From Pseudonocardia sp. HH130629-09 (lineage in GTDB: Bacteria > Actinomycetota > Actinomycetes > Mycobacteriales > Pseudonocardiaceae), in contig NZ_CP011868.1 of NCBI RefSeq assembly GCF_001294645.1, positions 1,612,001 through 1,676,000 of the forward strand: DNA of 64,000 bases. The letters are read 5' to 3'. Shown one piece after another: positions 56,896 through 64,000 of the stretch; positions within the stretch are counted from its first letter, which is position 1; every line of letters starts with the position of its first letter. The notes below the pieces were generated by a model. That model did no database searches. It saw only the letters and a list, made by a program, of their open reading frames with translations, and was not told the origin of the DNA. A program made the translations under genes and the position numbers.

Positions 56896-58362
56896 TCAGG
56901 AGCCCGCGCCGACCTTCTCACGGGAGCCGGACTCGGGCTTCTCGGCGCCCTCGGCGGCCTGCTCGATCTGCTCGTCGGCGGCACCGCCACCGTGCGCGGC
57001 CTCCATGTCGGCCTCGACGAGCGTCGGGTCGTCCAGCACCGCGGCGAGCCGCTCGCGGTCGAGCTCGCCGTTCCAGCGGGCGATGACCAGGGTGGCAACG
57101 ACGTTGCCGATCGCGTTGGTGAGCGCACGACCCTCGGACATCATGCGGTCGATGCCGACGATCAGCGCGAGACCGACGACGATGGCCTCGGGGGTGAAGA
57201 ACTCCCCGCCGAAGGCCTGCAGCGACGCGGCCAGGGTGACCAGGCCGGCGCCGGTGACACCGGCGGCGCCCTTCGAGGTGAGCACCATGAGCACGGCCAG
57301 CGCGATCTGTGCGCCGATCGGCAGTACCTCGCCACCGGCCTGGATGATGAACAGCGCACCCAGGGTCAGGTAGATGCAGGTGCCGTCGAGGTTGAACGAG
57401 TAGCCGGTCGGGATGACCATGCCGACGGTCTGTTTGGACGCACCGGCGGACTGCAGCTTGGTGAGGAAGCGCGGCAGCACCGACTCCGACGACGACGTGC
57501 CCACGATGATCAGCAGCTCGTCCTTGATCAGCCGGATGACCTTGAGGACGTTGAACCCGGCGGCCCAGGACACGGCACCGAGCACGACGAGGACGAACAC
57601 CGCGCAGGTGCCCCAGAACACGCCCATCAGCTTGAGCAGGTTGATCAGCGAGCCGGTGCCCATCTGGCCGACGGTGTAGGCCATGCCACCGAACGCGGCG
57701 ACCGGCGCGGCCCACATGATGATCTTGATGATGCCGAAGATGACCTGGGCGATGCCCTCGATGCCGCCGACCAGGCGGCTGCGCAGGGCCGGGTTCAGCG
57801 ACGAGATGGCGCAGGCCGACAGGATCGCCAGCACCAGGACCTGCAGGACCGAGTTCTCGACGAACGGGCCGAAGAAGCTGTGCGGGAGCAGCGAGTCCTG
57901 GATGAACGGGATGACGCCCGACTCCTGGCTGCCGGTGGCGGCCTGGTCGGTGGCCCTCGCGAGGTCGGACGCGCTGGGCTGGCCGGTGAACCCGGCGCCC
58001 GGCTGGAACAGGTTGCCCGCGATCAGGCCCATCGCCAGTGCGATGACGGTCATGATCAGGAAGTAGCCCAGTGCCCGGGCGGCGAGGCCACCGGCGCGGG
58101 CCAGGTTGCCCAGCGAGGCGATGCCGACGACCACCGTGCAGAAGATGACGGGGCCGATGATGACCTTGATCATCTGGACGAACGTGTCGGCCAGCCACTT
58201 GGTCTCCCTGGCGAACCCGGGGGCGAAGAAGCCCACCAGGATGCCGGAGACGATGCCGACGATGACCCAGAACCAGAGCTGGGTGTAGACCTTCTTCTTG
58301 GTCCGGGTGGGGGTGGTGGACCCCGTCCCGGACGAGCCGTCTGCGTTGGCGACCTCGGCCAT
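56896..58362 (-). CDS. dctA: Dicarboxylate/amino acid:cation symporter (DctA/GltP family)
   Basis: 488 residues with eight helices and two re-entrant loops. Family signatures: SSSESVLPRF (HP1), GYSFNLDGTCIYL (unwound helix 7) and SKGAAGVTGAG (HP2). Uptake of C4-dicarboxylates is inferred from the neighbouring DcuS/CitA-type kinase; glutamate or aspartate is possible. The acidic C-terminal tail (residues about 440-488) is unusual in length. ATG 58362 with GAGGAGG upstream. Confidence 0.92.
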   Translation of the reverse strand: MAEVANADGSSGTGSTTPTRTKKKVYTQLWFWVIVGIVSGILVGFFAPGFARETKWLADTFVQMIKVIIGPVIFCTVVVGIASLGNLARAGGLAARALGYFLIMTVIALAMGLIAGNLFQPGAGFTGQPSASDLARATDQAATGSQESGVIPFIQDSLLPHSFFGPFVENSVLQVLVLAILSACAISSLNPALRSRLVGGIEGIAQVIFGIIKIIMWAAPVAAFGGMAYTVGQMGTGSLINLLKLMGVFWGTCAVFVLVVLGAVSWAAGFNVLKVIRLIKDELLIIVGTSSSESVLPRFLTKLQSAGASKQTVGMVIPTGYSFNLDGTCIYLTLGALFIIQAGGEVLPIGAQIALAVLMVLTSKGAAGVTGAGLVTLAASLQAFGGEFFTPEAIVVGLALIVGIDRMMSEGRALTNAIGNVVATLVIARWNGELDRERLAAVLDDPTLVEADMEAAHGGGAADEQIEQAAEGAEKPESGSREKVGAGS

Positions 58363-58440
58363 GTCCGTCCTCCTCGACGTGTTCGGTGCGGACACGATGG
58401 AGCCGGGGTGTGTCGTGGGGCAACCGCGGGGGCACCGAGC

Positions 58441-58459
58441 TTGAGGAAGCTTTGAGGAA
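58441..58459 (+). promoter_or_regulatory. Direct repeat TTGAGGAA x2, 11-bp period
   Basis: TTGAGGAA at 58441-58448 and 58452-58459. Eleven-base spacing is the typical arrangement of half-sites for OmpR/PhoB-type regulators. It lies between the divergent dctA and the OmpR-type gene, just upstream of a TAGGGT box (58467-58472). Confidence 0.6.
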
Positions 58460-58478
58460 TCGTGACTAGGGTGGGTCC

Positions 58479-59138
58479 GTGCGGGTGCTGCTGGTCGAGG
58501 ACGACGCGGTCCTCGGCGACGCCCTGCGACGCAGCCTCGTCCGTCAGGGCTACCCGACCGACCTCGTGACCAGCGGGTCCGCGGCCATCGCCGCCGTCGC
58601 CGAGCGGGAGCCCGACGTCGTCCTGCTCGACATGGGCCTGCCCGACCGCGACGGCATCGGCGTCTGCCGGGAGATCCGGGAGCGGTCCCGGGTGCCGATC
58701 CTCGCCATCACCGGCCGCGGCGACGTCGCGGCGCGGGTGCAGGGACTGCGCTCGGGCGCCGACGACTACCTGGTCAAGCCGGTCTCCACCGACGAGCTGG
58801 TGGCCAGGACCGAGGCCGTCCTGCGTCGTGCCACCGGCGCCGCGGTGGCCGCGACGGTGAGCGTCGGCGACGTCGTCGTCGACCTCGACCGGCGGGCGGT
58901 GACCGCGGCCGGCACCGAGGTCGCGCTGACCCGCAAGGAGTTCGACCTGCTCGCCGCGCTCGCCCGCCGGGAGGGGGCGGTGCTGCCGCGCACCGAGCTG
59001 CTGGAGCAGGTGTGGGGGACCGCCGACGCGTCCGCGGCACGCACGCTGGAGGCGCACGTGGCGTCGCTGCGCTCGAAGCTGGGGGCCCGCGACGTCGTGG
59101 TGACGGTCCGTGGAGTCGGGTACCGGCTGGCGCGTTAG
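58479..59138 (+). CDS. OmpR/PhoB-type response regulator
   Basis: 219 residues. Receiver domain: acidic pocket (VEDD), phospho-acceptor Asp in VLLDMGLPDRDG (near residue 51), Thr in AITGRGD, and Lys in DDYLVKP. Winged-helix domain: LTRKEFDLLAALAR, RTLEAHVASLRSKLG and GVGYRLAR. GTG 58479 lies six bases after TAGGGT, so the gene is probably leaderless. Divergent from dctA and its kinase; autoregulation through the upstream direct repeats is likely. Confidence 0.93.
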   Translation: MRVLLVEDDAVLGDALRRSLVRQGYPTDLVTSGSAAIAAVAEREPDVVLLDMGLPDRDGIGVCREIRERSRVPILAITGRGDVAARVQGLRSGADDYLVKPVSTDELVARTEAVLRRATGAAVAATVSVGDVVVDLDRRAVTAAGTEVALTRKEFDLLAALARREGAVLPRTELLEQVWGTADASAARTLEAHVASLRSKLGARDVVVTVRGVGYRLAR

Positions 59139-59147
59139 CGTCCCGGC

Positions 59148-60044
59148 GTGCCCGCACGCAACCCGCCCCCGCCGCCCGGTCTCGTGATCGTCGACAAGGA
59201 CCGAGGCCCGACCAGCCACGACGTCGTCGGGAAGCTCCGCCGGATCATGGGCACCCGCAAGGTCGGCCACGCCGGGACGCTGGACCCGATGGCGACCGGG
59301 GTGCTGGTCGTCGGCATCGAGCGGGCCACCAAGCTGCTCGGGCACCTGTCGCTCGACACCAAGGCCTACATCGCGACCGTGCGGCTCGGGCAGGGCACCG
59401 ACACCGACGACGCCGAGGGCACGCCCGTCGGCGAGCCCGTCCCGGTCGGGGCCGACGACGACGCCGTCAGCGCCGCCATGGCCGCGCTGACCGGGGAGAT
59501 CATGCAGGTCCCCAGCGCGGTGTCCGCGGTGAAGATCGACGGAAAGCGCGCCTACCAGCGGGTCCGCGACGGCGAGACCGTCGAGATCCCGGCCCGCCCG
59601 GTCACCGTGTCGGCCTTCGAGCTGCTCGTGGTGCGCCGCGACGGCCCGTGGTGCGACCTCGACGTCGCCGTCGACTGCTCCTCGGGCACCTACGTCCGCG
59701 CGCTCGCCCGCGACCTCGGCACCGCGCTGGGCTCCGCCGGGCACCTGACCGCGCTGCGGCGCACCCGGGTCGGACCCTTCACCCTGGAGCACGCGCGCAC
59801 CGTCGAGCAGCTCGCCGAGGAACCCGGGCTGTCGCTGGATCTCGCCGCGGCCGTCGCGACGGCGTTCCCGCGGGTCGACCTCGACGCCTCCGCCGCCACC
59901 GACGTGCGGTTCGGCAAGTCACTGCCGGCGGCCGGGATCGCAGGGACCTACGGGGTGTTCGCCCCGGACGGCGCCGCGCTGGCCCTGATGGCCGACCGCG
60001 GTGCCGCCGCCCGCCCGGTCGTCGTGCTCGCCCCGGCCGGCTGA
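59148..60044 (+). CDS. truB: tRNA pseudouridine(55) synthase
   Basis: Makes pseudouridine 55 in the T-loop of tRNAs. 298 residues. GLVIVDKDRGPTSHDVV, catalytic Asp in KVGHAGTLDPMATGVL (near residue 45), Tyr/Lys of YIATVRLGQGTDTDDAEG, and SSGTYVRALARDLG. The C-terminal 80 residues form the short PUA-like part. GTG 59148 lies nine bases after the regulator's stop. Followed by an 8-bp GGGCCGGG/CCCGGCCC hairpin candidate (60051-60088). Confidence 0.95.
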   Translation: MPARNPPPPPGLVIVDKDRGPTSHDVVGKLRRIMGTRKVGHAGTLDPMATGVLVVGIERATKLLGHLSLDTKAYIATVRLGQGTDTDDAEGTPVGEPVPVGADDDAVSAAMAALTGEIMQVPSAVSAVKIDGKRAYQRVRDGETVEIPARPVTVSAFELLVVRRDGPWCDLDVAVDCSSGTYVRALARDLGTALGSAGHLTALRRTRVGPFTLEHARTVEQLAEEPGLSLDLAAAVATAFPRVDLDASAATDVRFGKSLPAAGIAGTYGVFAPDGAALALMADRGAAARPVVVLAPAG

Positions 60045-60109
60045 CCCTGCGGGCCGGGCGCGGTCGCCCGCTGCGCGGGACCCGGCCCGGTTCGCCTAGG
60101 CTCGCGCCC

Positions 60110-61072
60110 GTGCAGCGGTGGCGTGGTCTGGAGGCGGTTCCGCCCGGCTGGGGCCGGTGCGTCGTGACCGTCGGCGTGTTCGACGGGGTGCACCGTGGAC
60201 ACCGGCAGCTGATCTCCCGCGCGGTGGAACGGGCGCGCGAGCGCGGCCTGCCCGCCGTCGTCGTGACGTTCGACCCGCACCCGGCCGAGCTGATCCGGCC
60301 CGGCACCCACCCGGCGCGGCTGTCCACACTCGACCGGCGGGCCGAGCTCGTGGCCGAGGCGGGCGCCGACGTCTTCTGCGTCATCCCGTTCACCGAGGCG
60401 CTGTCGCGGATGGCGCCCGCCGGGTTCGCGCACGAGGTGCTCGTGGACCGGCTGCACGCGGCCGTCGTCGTGGTGGGCAGCAACTTCACGTTCGGCCACC
60501 GGGCCGAGGGTGACGTCGAGACCCTCGCCGAGCTGGGCCGGCGCTTCGGGTTCGCCTGCGAGGCGCTCGACCTGGTCTCCGACCACGACGTGACCTTCTC
60601 CTCCACCTACATCCGGTCCTGCATCGACGCCGGGGCCGTCCGCGACGCCGCGCACGCGCTGGGCCGCTGGCACCGGGTGGACGGCGTGATCGTGCACGGC
60701 CACAAACGTGGCCGTGACCTGGGCTACCCGACGGCGAACGTCGCCAGCCCGCCGCACACCGCGATCCCCGCCGACGGTGTCTACGCGGGCTGGTTCCGCA
60801 TCGGCGACCGTCGTCTGATGGGCGCGATCTCGGTGGGGACCAACCCGACGTTCTCCGGGCGGGTGCGCACCGTCGAGGTCTACGTACTCGACGCCGACGA
60901 GGACTTCTACGGCCACGAGGTCGGCGTCGAGTTCGTCGAGCGGCTGCGCGGCCAGGAGCACTACGACGGCGTCGAGGCGCTCGTCGCACAGATGGGCCGC
61001 GACGTGGAGACCTGCCGCGAGATCCTCACCGCGGCCGGCGACGCCACCGGACCCGACGGGGTGCCGGATTAG
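60110..61072 (+). CDS. ribF: Bifunctional riboflavin kinase / FAD synthetase
   Basis: Makes FMN and FAD. 320 residues. The N-terminal adenylyltransferase has GVFDGVHRGHRQLI, VTFDPHPAELI and FSSTYIRSCI (HxGH- and ISSTxxR-like). The C-terminal kinase has GHKRGRDLGYPTANV and the TNPTF motif. TAGGCT (60097-60102) ends seven bases before GTG 60110, so the transcript is probably leaderless. Confidence 0.96.
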   Translation: MQRWRGLEAVPPGWGRCVVTVGVFDGVHRGHRQLISRAVERARERGLPAVVVTFDPHPAELIRPGTHPARLSTLDRRAELVAEAGADVFCVIPFTEALSRMAPAGFAHEVLVDRLHAAVVVVGSNFTFGHRAEGDVETLAELGRRFGFACEALDLVSDHDVTFSSTYIRSCIDAGAVRDAAHALGRWHRVDGVIVHGHKRGRDLGYPTANVASPPHTAIPADGVYAGWFRIGDRRLMGAISVGTNPTFSGRVRTVEVYVLDADEDFYGHEVGVEFVERLRGQEHYDGVEALVAQMGRDVETCREILTAAGDATGPDGVPD

Positions 61073-61136
61073 GTGAAAACCCCCTGCCGGGGCCGAACGA
61101 CCGCGCCGCGCCGCGTGGTCACCGAGGCTGGCAGGC

Positions 61137-61676
61137 ATGGACGACCCCCGGACCGTGGACCCGGTGGCGCAGGAGATCGCGCGCAACCGCGACCGCCAGA
61201 GCGCGATCTACGGCGAGCCCCTCGACGAACGCATCCGCCAGCTCACGACCGGCCTCGGCATCACCCAGGCCCGCCTCGCCGCCGCGATCGGGCTGAGCCC
61301 GGCGATGCTGTCCCAGCTGGCGGGCGGGCGCCGGGTCAAGATCGGGGACCCTGCGGTGCTGGGCCGGATGACCGCGCTGGACCGGCGGCTCGCGCACGGC
61401 CCGGTGCCCGAGGCCGAACGCGAGGTGCTGCTGGCCAGGGTCCGGCAGGAGCCGACGCCGGGTGCACCGACCGGTGCCTGCCGCTGCGCCGGGCAGGCAC
61501 CCACGACCGGGCCGGCGGTGCCGCAGCCGCGACGGGCCGCGGCCGAGCCGACCGCGGAGGACGCGCTGCGCGGGGTGAGCGCGCCGGCCCGGCTCGTCGC
61601 GGCGGCGGCCGAGCTGGCCGCGGCGTTCCCGGAGATCGCCGAGGTGCTGCGCCGGGCCGCCGCCGGACGGCGCTGA
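61137..61676 (+). CDS. XRE-like helix-turn-helix DNA-binding protein
   Basis: 179 residues. An HTH near residues 40-70 (LTTGLGITQARLAAAIGLSPAMLSQLAGG) is followed by a Pro/Ala-rich middle with a CRC motif and an Ala-rich C-terminal helix. The lengthened spacing and lack of a sensor domain fit a simple xenobiotic-response-type regulator. Target unknown. ATG 61137, 64 bp after ribF. Confidence 0.8.
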   Translation: MDDPRTVDPVAQEIARNRDRQSAIYGEPLDERIRQLTTGLGITQARLAAAIGLSPAMLSQLAGGRRVKIGDPAVLGRMTALDRRLAHGPVPEAEREVLLARVRQEPTPGAPTGACRCAGQAPTTGPAVPQPRRAAAEPTAEDALRGVSAPARLVAAAAELAAAFPEIAEVLRRAAAGRR

Positions 61677-61977
61677 GCCCGGCTGCAGACCCCGGGTGCA
61701 GACCCCGGGTGCGGACGTCGTGGGGTGACCCGCATCGGTGTCCGCCGTGGTCCACCGGGTCCCGCCGCGCCGGGACACCGGAGCACACAACGCCGGGACA
61801 CAGGACCACGCACCGGGGTGACGCGGGTCGGCGCACCCGTCGCTGGTACCGTTTCACCTCGGGTCCGGCTGCAGTCCGTGGCGGCCGCGACCGACTTCCT
61901 GCCGTCCCGCCGGTTCACCCGGGTTTCGTCGGACGTCACGGCCCCACGGACCGTCTCAAGGATGAAGGAGTTGAGCA
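61677..61977. promoter_or_regulatory. rpsO upstream region
   Basis: 301 bp. A 13-base TGCAGACCCCGGG direct repeat occurs twice in tandem at about 61685-61710. A TACCGT box at 61847-61852 may be the rpsO -10, leaving a leader of about 120 bases in which S15 autoregulation could act (inference). No gene is supported. Confidence 0.4.
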
Positions 61978-62247
61978 GTGGCACTGACCACCGCCGAGAA
62001 GAAGAGCACGCTCGATCAGTACGGCACCCACGCCACCGACACCGGGTCCCCCGAGGCCCAGGTCGCGCTGCTGACGCAGCGCATCGTCGGCCTGACCGAG
62101 CACCTGAAGCAGCACAAGCACGACCACCACAGCCGGCGCGGCCTGCTGCTGCTGGTCGGTCGTCGTCGCCGGCTGCTCAAGTACCTGCGCGAGGTCGACG
62201 TCGCTCGCTACCGCGCGCTGATCGAGAAGCTGGGTCTGCGCCGCTGA
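61978..62247 (+). CDS. rpsO: 30S ribosomal protein S15
   Basis: 89 residues, standard length. Conserved helical core: [23 protein letters not shown], the 16S-binding [22 protein letters not shown], and [23 protein letters not shown] 61978 with AAGGAG upstream. A terminator-like hairpin follows, then pnp. Confidence 0.97.
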   Translation: MALTTAEKKSTLDQYGTHATDTGSPEAQVALLTQRIVGLTEHLKQHKHDHHSRRGLLLLVGRRRRLLKYLREVDVARYRALIEKLGLRR

Positions 62248-62258
62248 CCCGCCCGGGG

Positions 62259-62289
62259 CGACCCGGCACCGGATCCCGGTGCCGGGTCG
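62259..62289 (+). terminator. Terminator after rpsO
   Basis: Perfect 14-bp stem CGACCCGGCACCGG/CCGGTGCCGGGTCG with an ATC loop, followed by TTCCGT. It may separate rpsO from pnp or act as a processing site. Confidence 0.75.
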
Positions 62290-62365
62290 TTCCGTAACAC
62301 CGAGCGACACAACTGAACAGAGCCCGCCACTCGGGCGACCGGACATCCGCCGGTCCTCGGTAGTG

Positions 62366-62395
62366 GCCCCCGGAGCGCGACGCGCGGCCGGGGGC
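62366..62395 (+). ncRNA. pnp leader hairpin (possible autoregulatory stem)
   Basis: GCCCCCGG/CCGGGGGC 8-bp stem enclosing a 14-base loop that can pair further, about 95 bases before pnp. In other bacteria a leader hairpin cut by RNase III allows PNPase to control its own mRNA; that role here is inference. Confidence 0.4.
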
Positions 62396-62490
62396 TTCGA
62401 TCGAAGACCGGCCCAGCAGGGGATCGAGCCGGCGCCACGGTGGTGGGGGTAGACGAAGACCACTCCCAACGACGAGGAGAACACCCCCGT

Positions 62491-64000
62491 ATGACTGACG
62501 TCATCTCCGAGGACGGCGTGTACGAGAGCACCGCCGTCATCGACAACGGCACCTACGGCACCCGCACCGTCCGGTTCGAGACCGGCCGGCTCGCGCGCCA
62601 GGCTGCCGGGTCCGTCGTCGCGTACCTCGACGACGAGACCATGCTGCTGTCCGCCACGACCGCCTCGAAGCGGCCGAAGGATCAGTTCGACTTCTTCCCG
62701 CTCACGGTGGACGTCGAGGAGCGGATGTACGCCGCGGGCCGGATCCCCGGCTCGTTCTTCCGCCGCGAGGGCCGCCCGGGCACCGACGCGATCCTGACCT
62801 GCCGCCTCATCGACCGTCCGCTGCGCCCGTCCTTCGTGGACGGTCTGCGCAACGAGATCCAGGTCGTCGTGACGGTCATGTCGCTCGACCCGAAGGACCC
62901 CTACGACGTCGTGGCGATCAACGCCGCGTCGGCGTCCACCCAGCTCGCTGGCCTGCCGTTCTCCGGCCCGGTCGGCGGCGTCCGAGTCGCGCTCATCGCG
63001 AACGAGGCGGGCACCGACACCCAGTGGGTCGCGTTCCCGACCCACGACCAGCTCGACCGCGCCGCGTTCGACATGGTCGTCGGGGGCCGCATCGTCGGTG
63101 ACGACGTCGCGATCATGATGGTCGAGGCCGAGGCCACCGAGAACACCATCGACCTCGTCGCCGGTGGGGCCACCGCCCCGACCGAGGGCGTCGTCGCGGA
63201 CGGGCTGGAGGCGGCCAAGCCGTTCATCCGCAGCCTGTGCGTCGCCCAGCAGCAGCTGGCCGACGTCGCGGCCAAGCCGACCGCCGACTACCCGGTGTTC
63301 CCGGCCTACCAGCCGGACGCCTTCGAGGCGGTCTCCGAGGCCGTCGAGCAGGAGCTGGCCCAAGCGCTGACCATCGCCGGCAAGCAGGAGCGCGAGACCC
63401 GGACCGACGAGATCAAGGCGTCGGTGCTGGACAAGCTCGGCGAGCGCTTCGTCGGCCGCGAGTCGGAGCTGGGCAACGCGTTCCGCGCGCTGAACAAGAA
63501 GCTGGTCCGCCGCCGGATCCTGACCGACCAGGTCCGGATCGACGGCCGTGGCCTGACCGACATCCGGCCGCTGTCGGCCGAGGTCGAGGTCGTCCCGCGG
63601 GCGCACGGCTCGGCGCTGTTCGAGCGTGGCGAGACCCAGATCATGGGCGTCACCACGCTGAACATGCTCCGCATGGAGCAGCAGATCGACCAGCTGGGGC
63701 CGGAGACGCGCAAGCGCTACCTGCACCACTACAACTTCCCGCCGTACTCGACCGGTGAGACCGGCCGCGTCGGCTCGCCGAAGCGCCGCGAGATCGGCCA
63801 CGGCGCGCTCGCCGAGCGGGCCCTGATCCCGGTCCTGCCGACCCGCGAGGAGTTCCCCTACGCGATCCGGCAGGTCTCCGAGGCCCTGGGCTCGAACGGC
63901 TCGACCTCGATGGGCTCGGTCTGCGCGTCCACGATGTCGCTGCTCAACGCCGGTGTGCCGCTGAAGGCGCCGGTCGCGGGCATCGCGATGGGCCTGGTGT
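62491..64000 (+). CDS. pnp: Polyribonucleotide nucleotidyltransferase, 3' part outside window
   Basis: Phosphorolytic 3'-5' exoribonuclease (in mycobacteria also called GpsI). The first 503 residues are visible: first RNase PH domain ([44 protein letters not shown]), the helical linker, and the start of the second RNase PH domain ([43 protein letters not shown]). KH and S1 domains should follow beyond 64000. ATG 62491 with GAGGAGA eight bases upstream. Confidence 0.97.
   Translation, partial: MTDVISEDGVYESTAVIDNGTYGTRTVRFETGRLARQAAGSVVAYLDDETMLLSATTASKRPKDQFDFFPLTVDVEERMYAAGRIPGSFFRREGRPGTDAILTCRLIDRPLRPSFVDGLRNEIQVVVTVMSLDPKDPYDVVAINAASASTQLAGLPFSGPVGGVRVALIANEAGTDTQWVAFPTHDQLDRAAFDMVVGGRIVGDDVAIMMVEAEATENTIDLVAGGATAPTEGVVADGLEAAKPFIRSLCVAQQQLADVAAKPTADYPVFPAYQPDAFEAVSEAVEQELAQALTIAGKQERETRTDEIKASVLDKLGERFVGRESELGNAFRALNKKLVRRRILTDQVRIDGRGLTDIRPLSAEVEVVPRAHGSALFERGETQIMGVTTLNMLRMEQQIDQLGPETRKRYLHHYNFPPYSTGETGRVGSPKRREIGHGALAERALIPVLPTREEFPYAIRQVSEALGSNGSTSMGSVCASTMSLLNAGVPLKAPVAGIAMGLV

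Overview
The window is one contiguous piece of a very GC-rich actinobacterial chromosome. Several features place it near Pseudonocardiales (Pseudonocardia-like). These are a mycothione reductase, dxr-rip1-ispG and rimP-nusA-ylxR-infB-rbfA blocks in the mycobacterial order, GTG starts at many genes, several apparently leaderless genes (TANNNT six to eight bases before the start codon), and DUF2631, DUF3054, DUF4439 and DUF4081-GNAT proteins. The genus assignment is inference. No tRNA, rRNA, CRISPR array or prophage was seen.

Layout. (1) 1-5126: a polyol/sugar ABC transporter operon (lipoprotein, two permeases, ATPase; the ATPase runs off the left edge), divergent from a LacI regulator, with two abutting 12-bp operator-like sites between them. 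(2) 5134-8388: a small DNA-repair group (LigC-type ligase, Mug-type glycosylase, stand-alone LigD-type polymerase) plus two small membrane proteins. (3) 8459-17258: the MEP-pathway and envelope block dxr, rip1, HAD protein, ispG, GNAT, CPBP-like miniprotein, a penicillin-binding protein split by an in-frame TGA, DUF3054 and map. (4) 17296-24078, minus strand: peroxiredoxin, then a fatty-acid-modification operon (hydrolase, FAD oxidoreductase, DUF1365, two cyclopropane-fatty-acid-synthase-type methyltransferases, and a DUF1295 protein that also carries an in-frame TGA). (5) 24426-31234: acyltransferase, mycothione reductase, GNAT, LapA-like protein, DEAD-box helicase, RIO kinase, and a 14-bp tandem repeat. 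(6) 31235-34782: YaaA, then metY-metX behind a short cysteine-containing leader peptide. (7) 34790-38011: a decaying catabolic block. It holds an SDR that has lost its catalytic Lys, a zinc dehydrogenase with a deletion and a frameshift, an AraC regulator that has lost most of its HTH domain, and a cupin-MFS chimera. (8) 38065-43761: flavin/F420 oxidase-like protein, proS, a secreted protein, YjbQ, a frameshifted class-V aminotransferase, DUF4439 and a lipoprotein. (9) 44082-54596: the translation block rimP (with a Gly-Pro-Asp repeat tail), nusA, ylxR, infB, DUF503, rbfA, DHH phosphoesterase, methyltransferase and MATE exporter. It is interrupted by an intact IS481-family element with a CCTAGA target duplication. 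(10) 54960-59138: a DctA-type symporter with a sensor kinase and an OmpR-type regulator. (11) 59148-64000: truB, ribF, an XRE-like regulator, rpsO and the 5' part of pnp.

The two most notable themes are these. First, housekeeping-type genes are interrupted by single-base events (two Trp positions read as TGA, one G-run frameshift). These could be true lesions or base-calling errors. Second, a catabolic cluster carries several independent lesions, including a deletion apparently mediated by a short repeat. The most interesting regulatory element is the leaderless Cys-containing leader ORF ahead of metY-metX.
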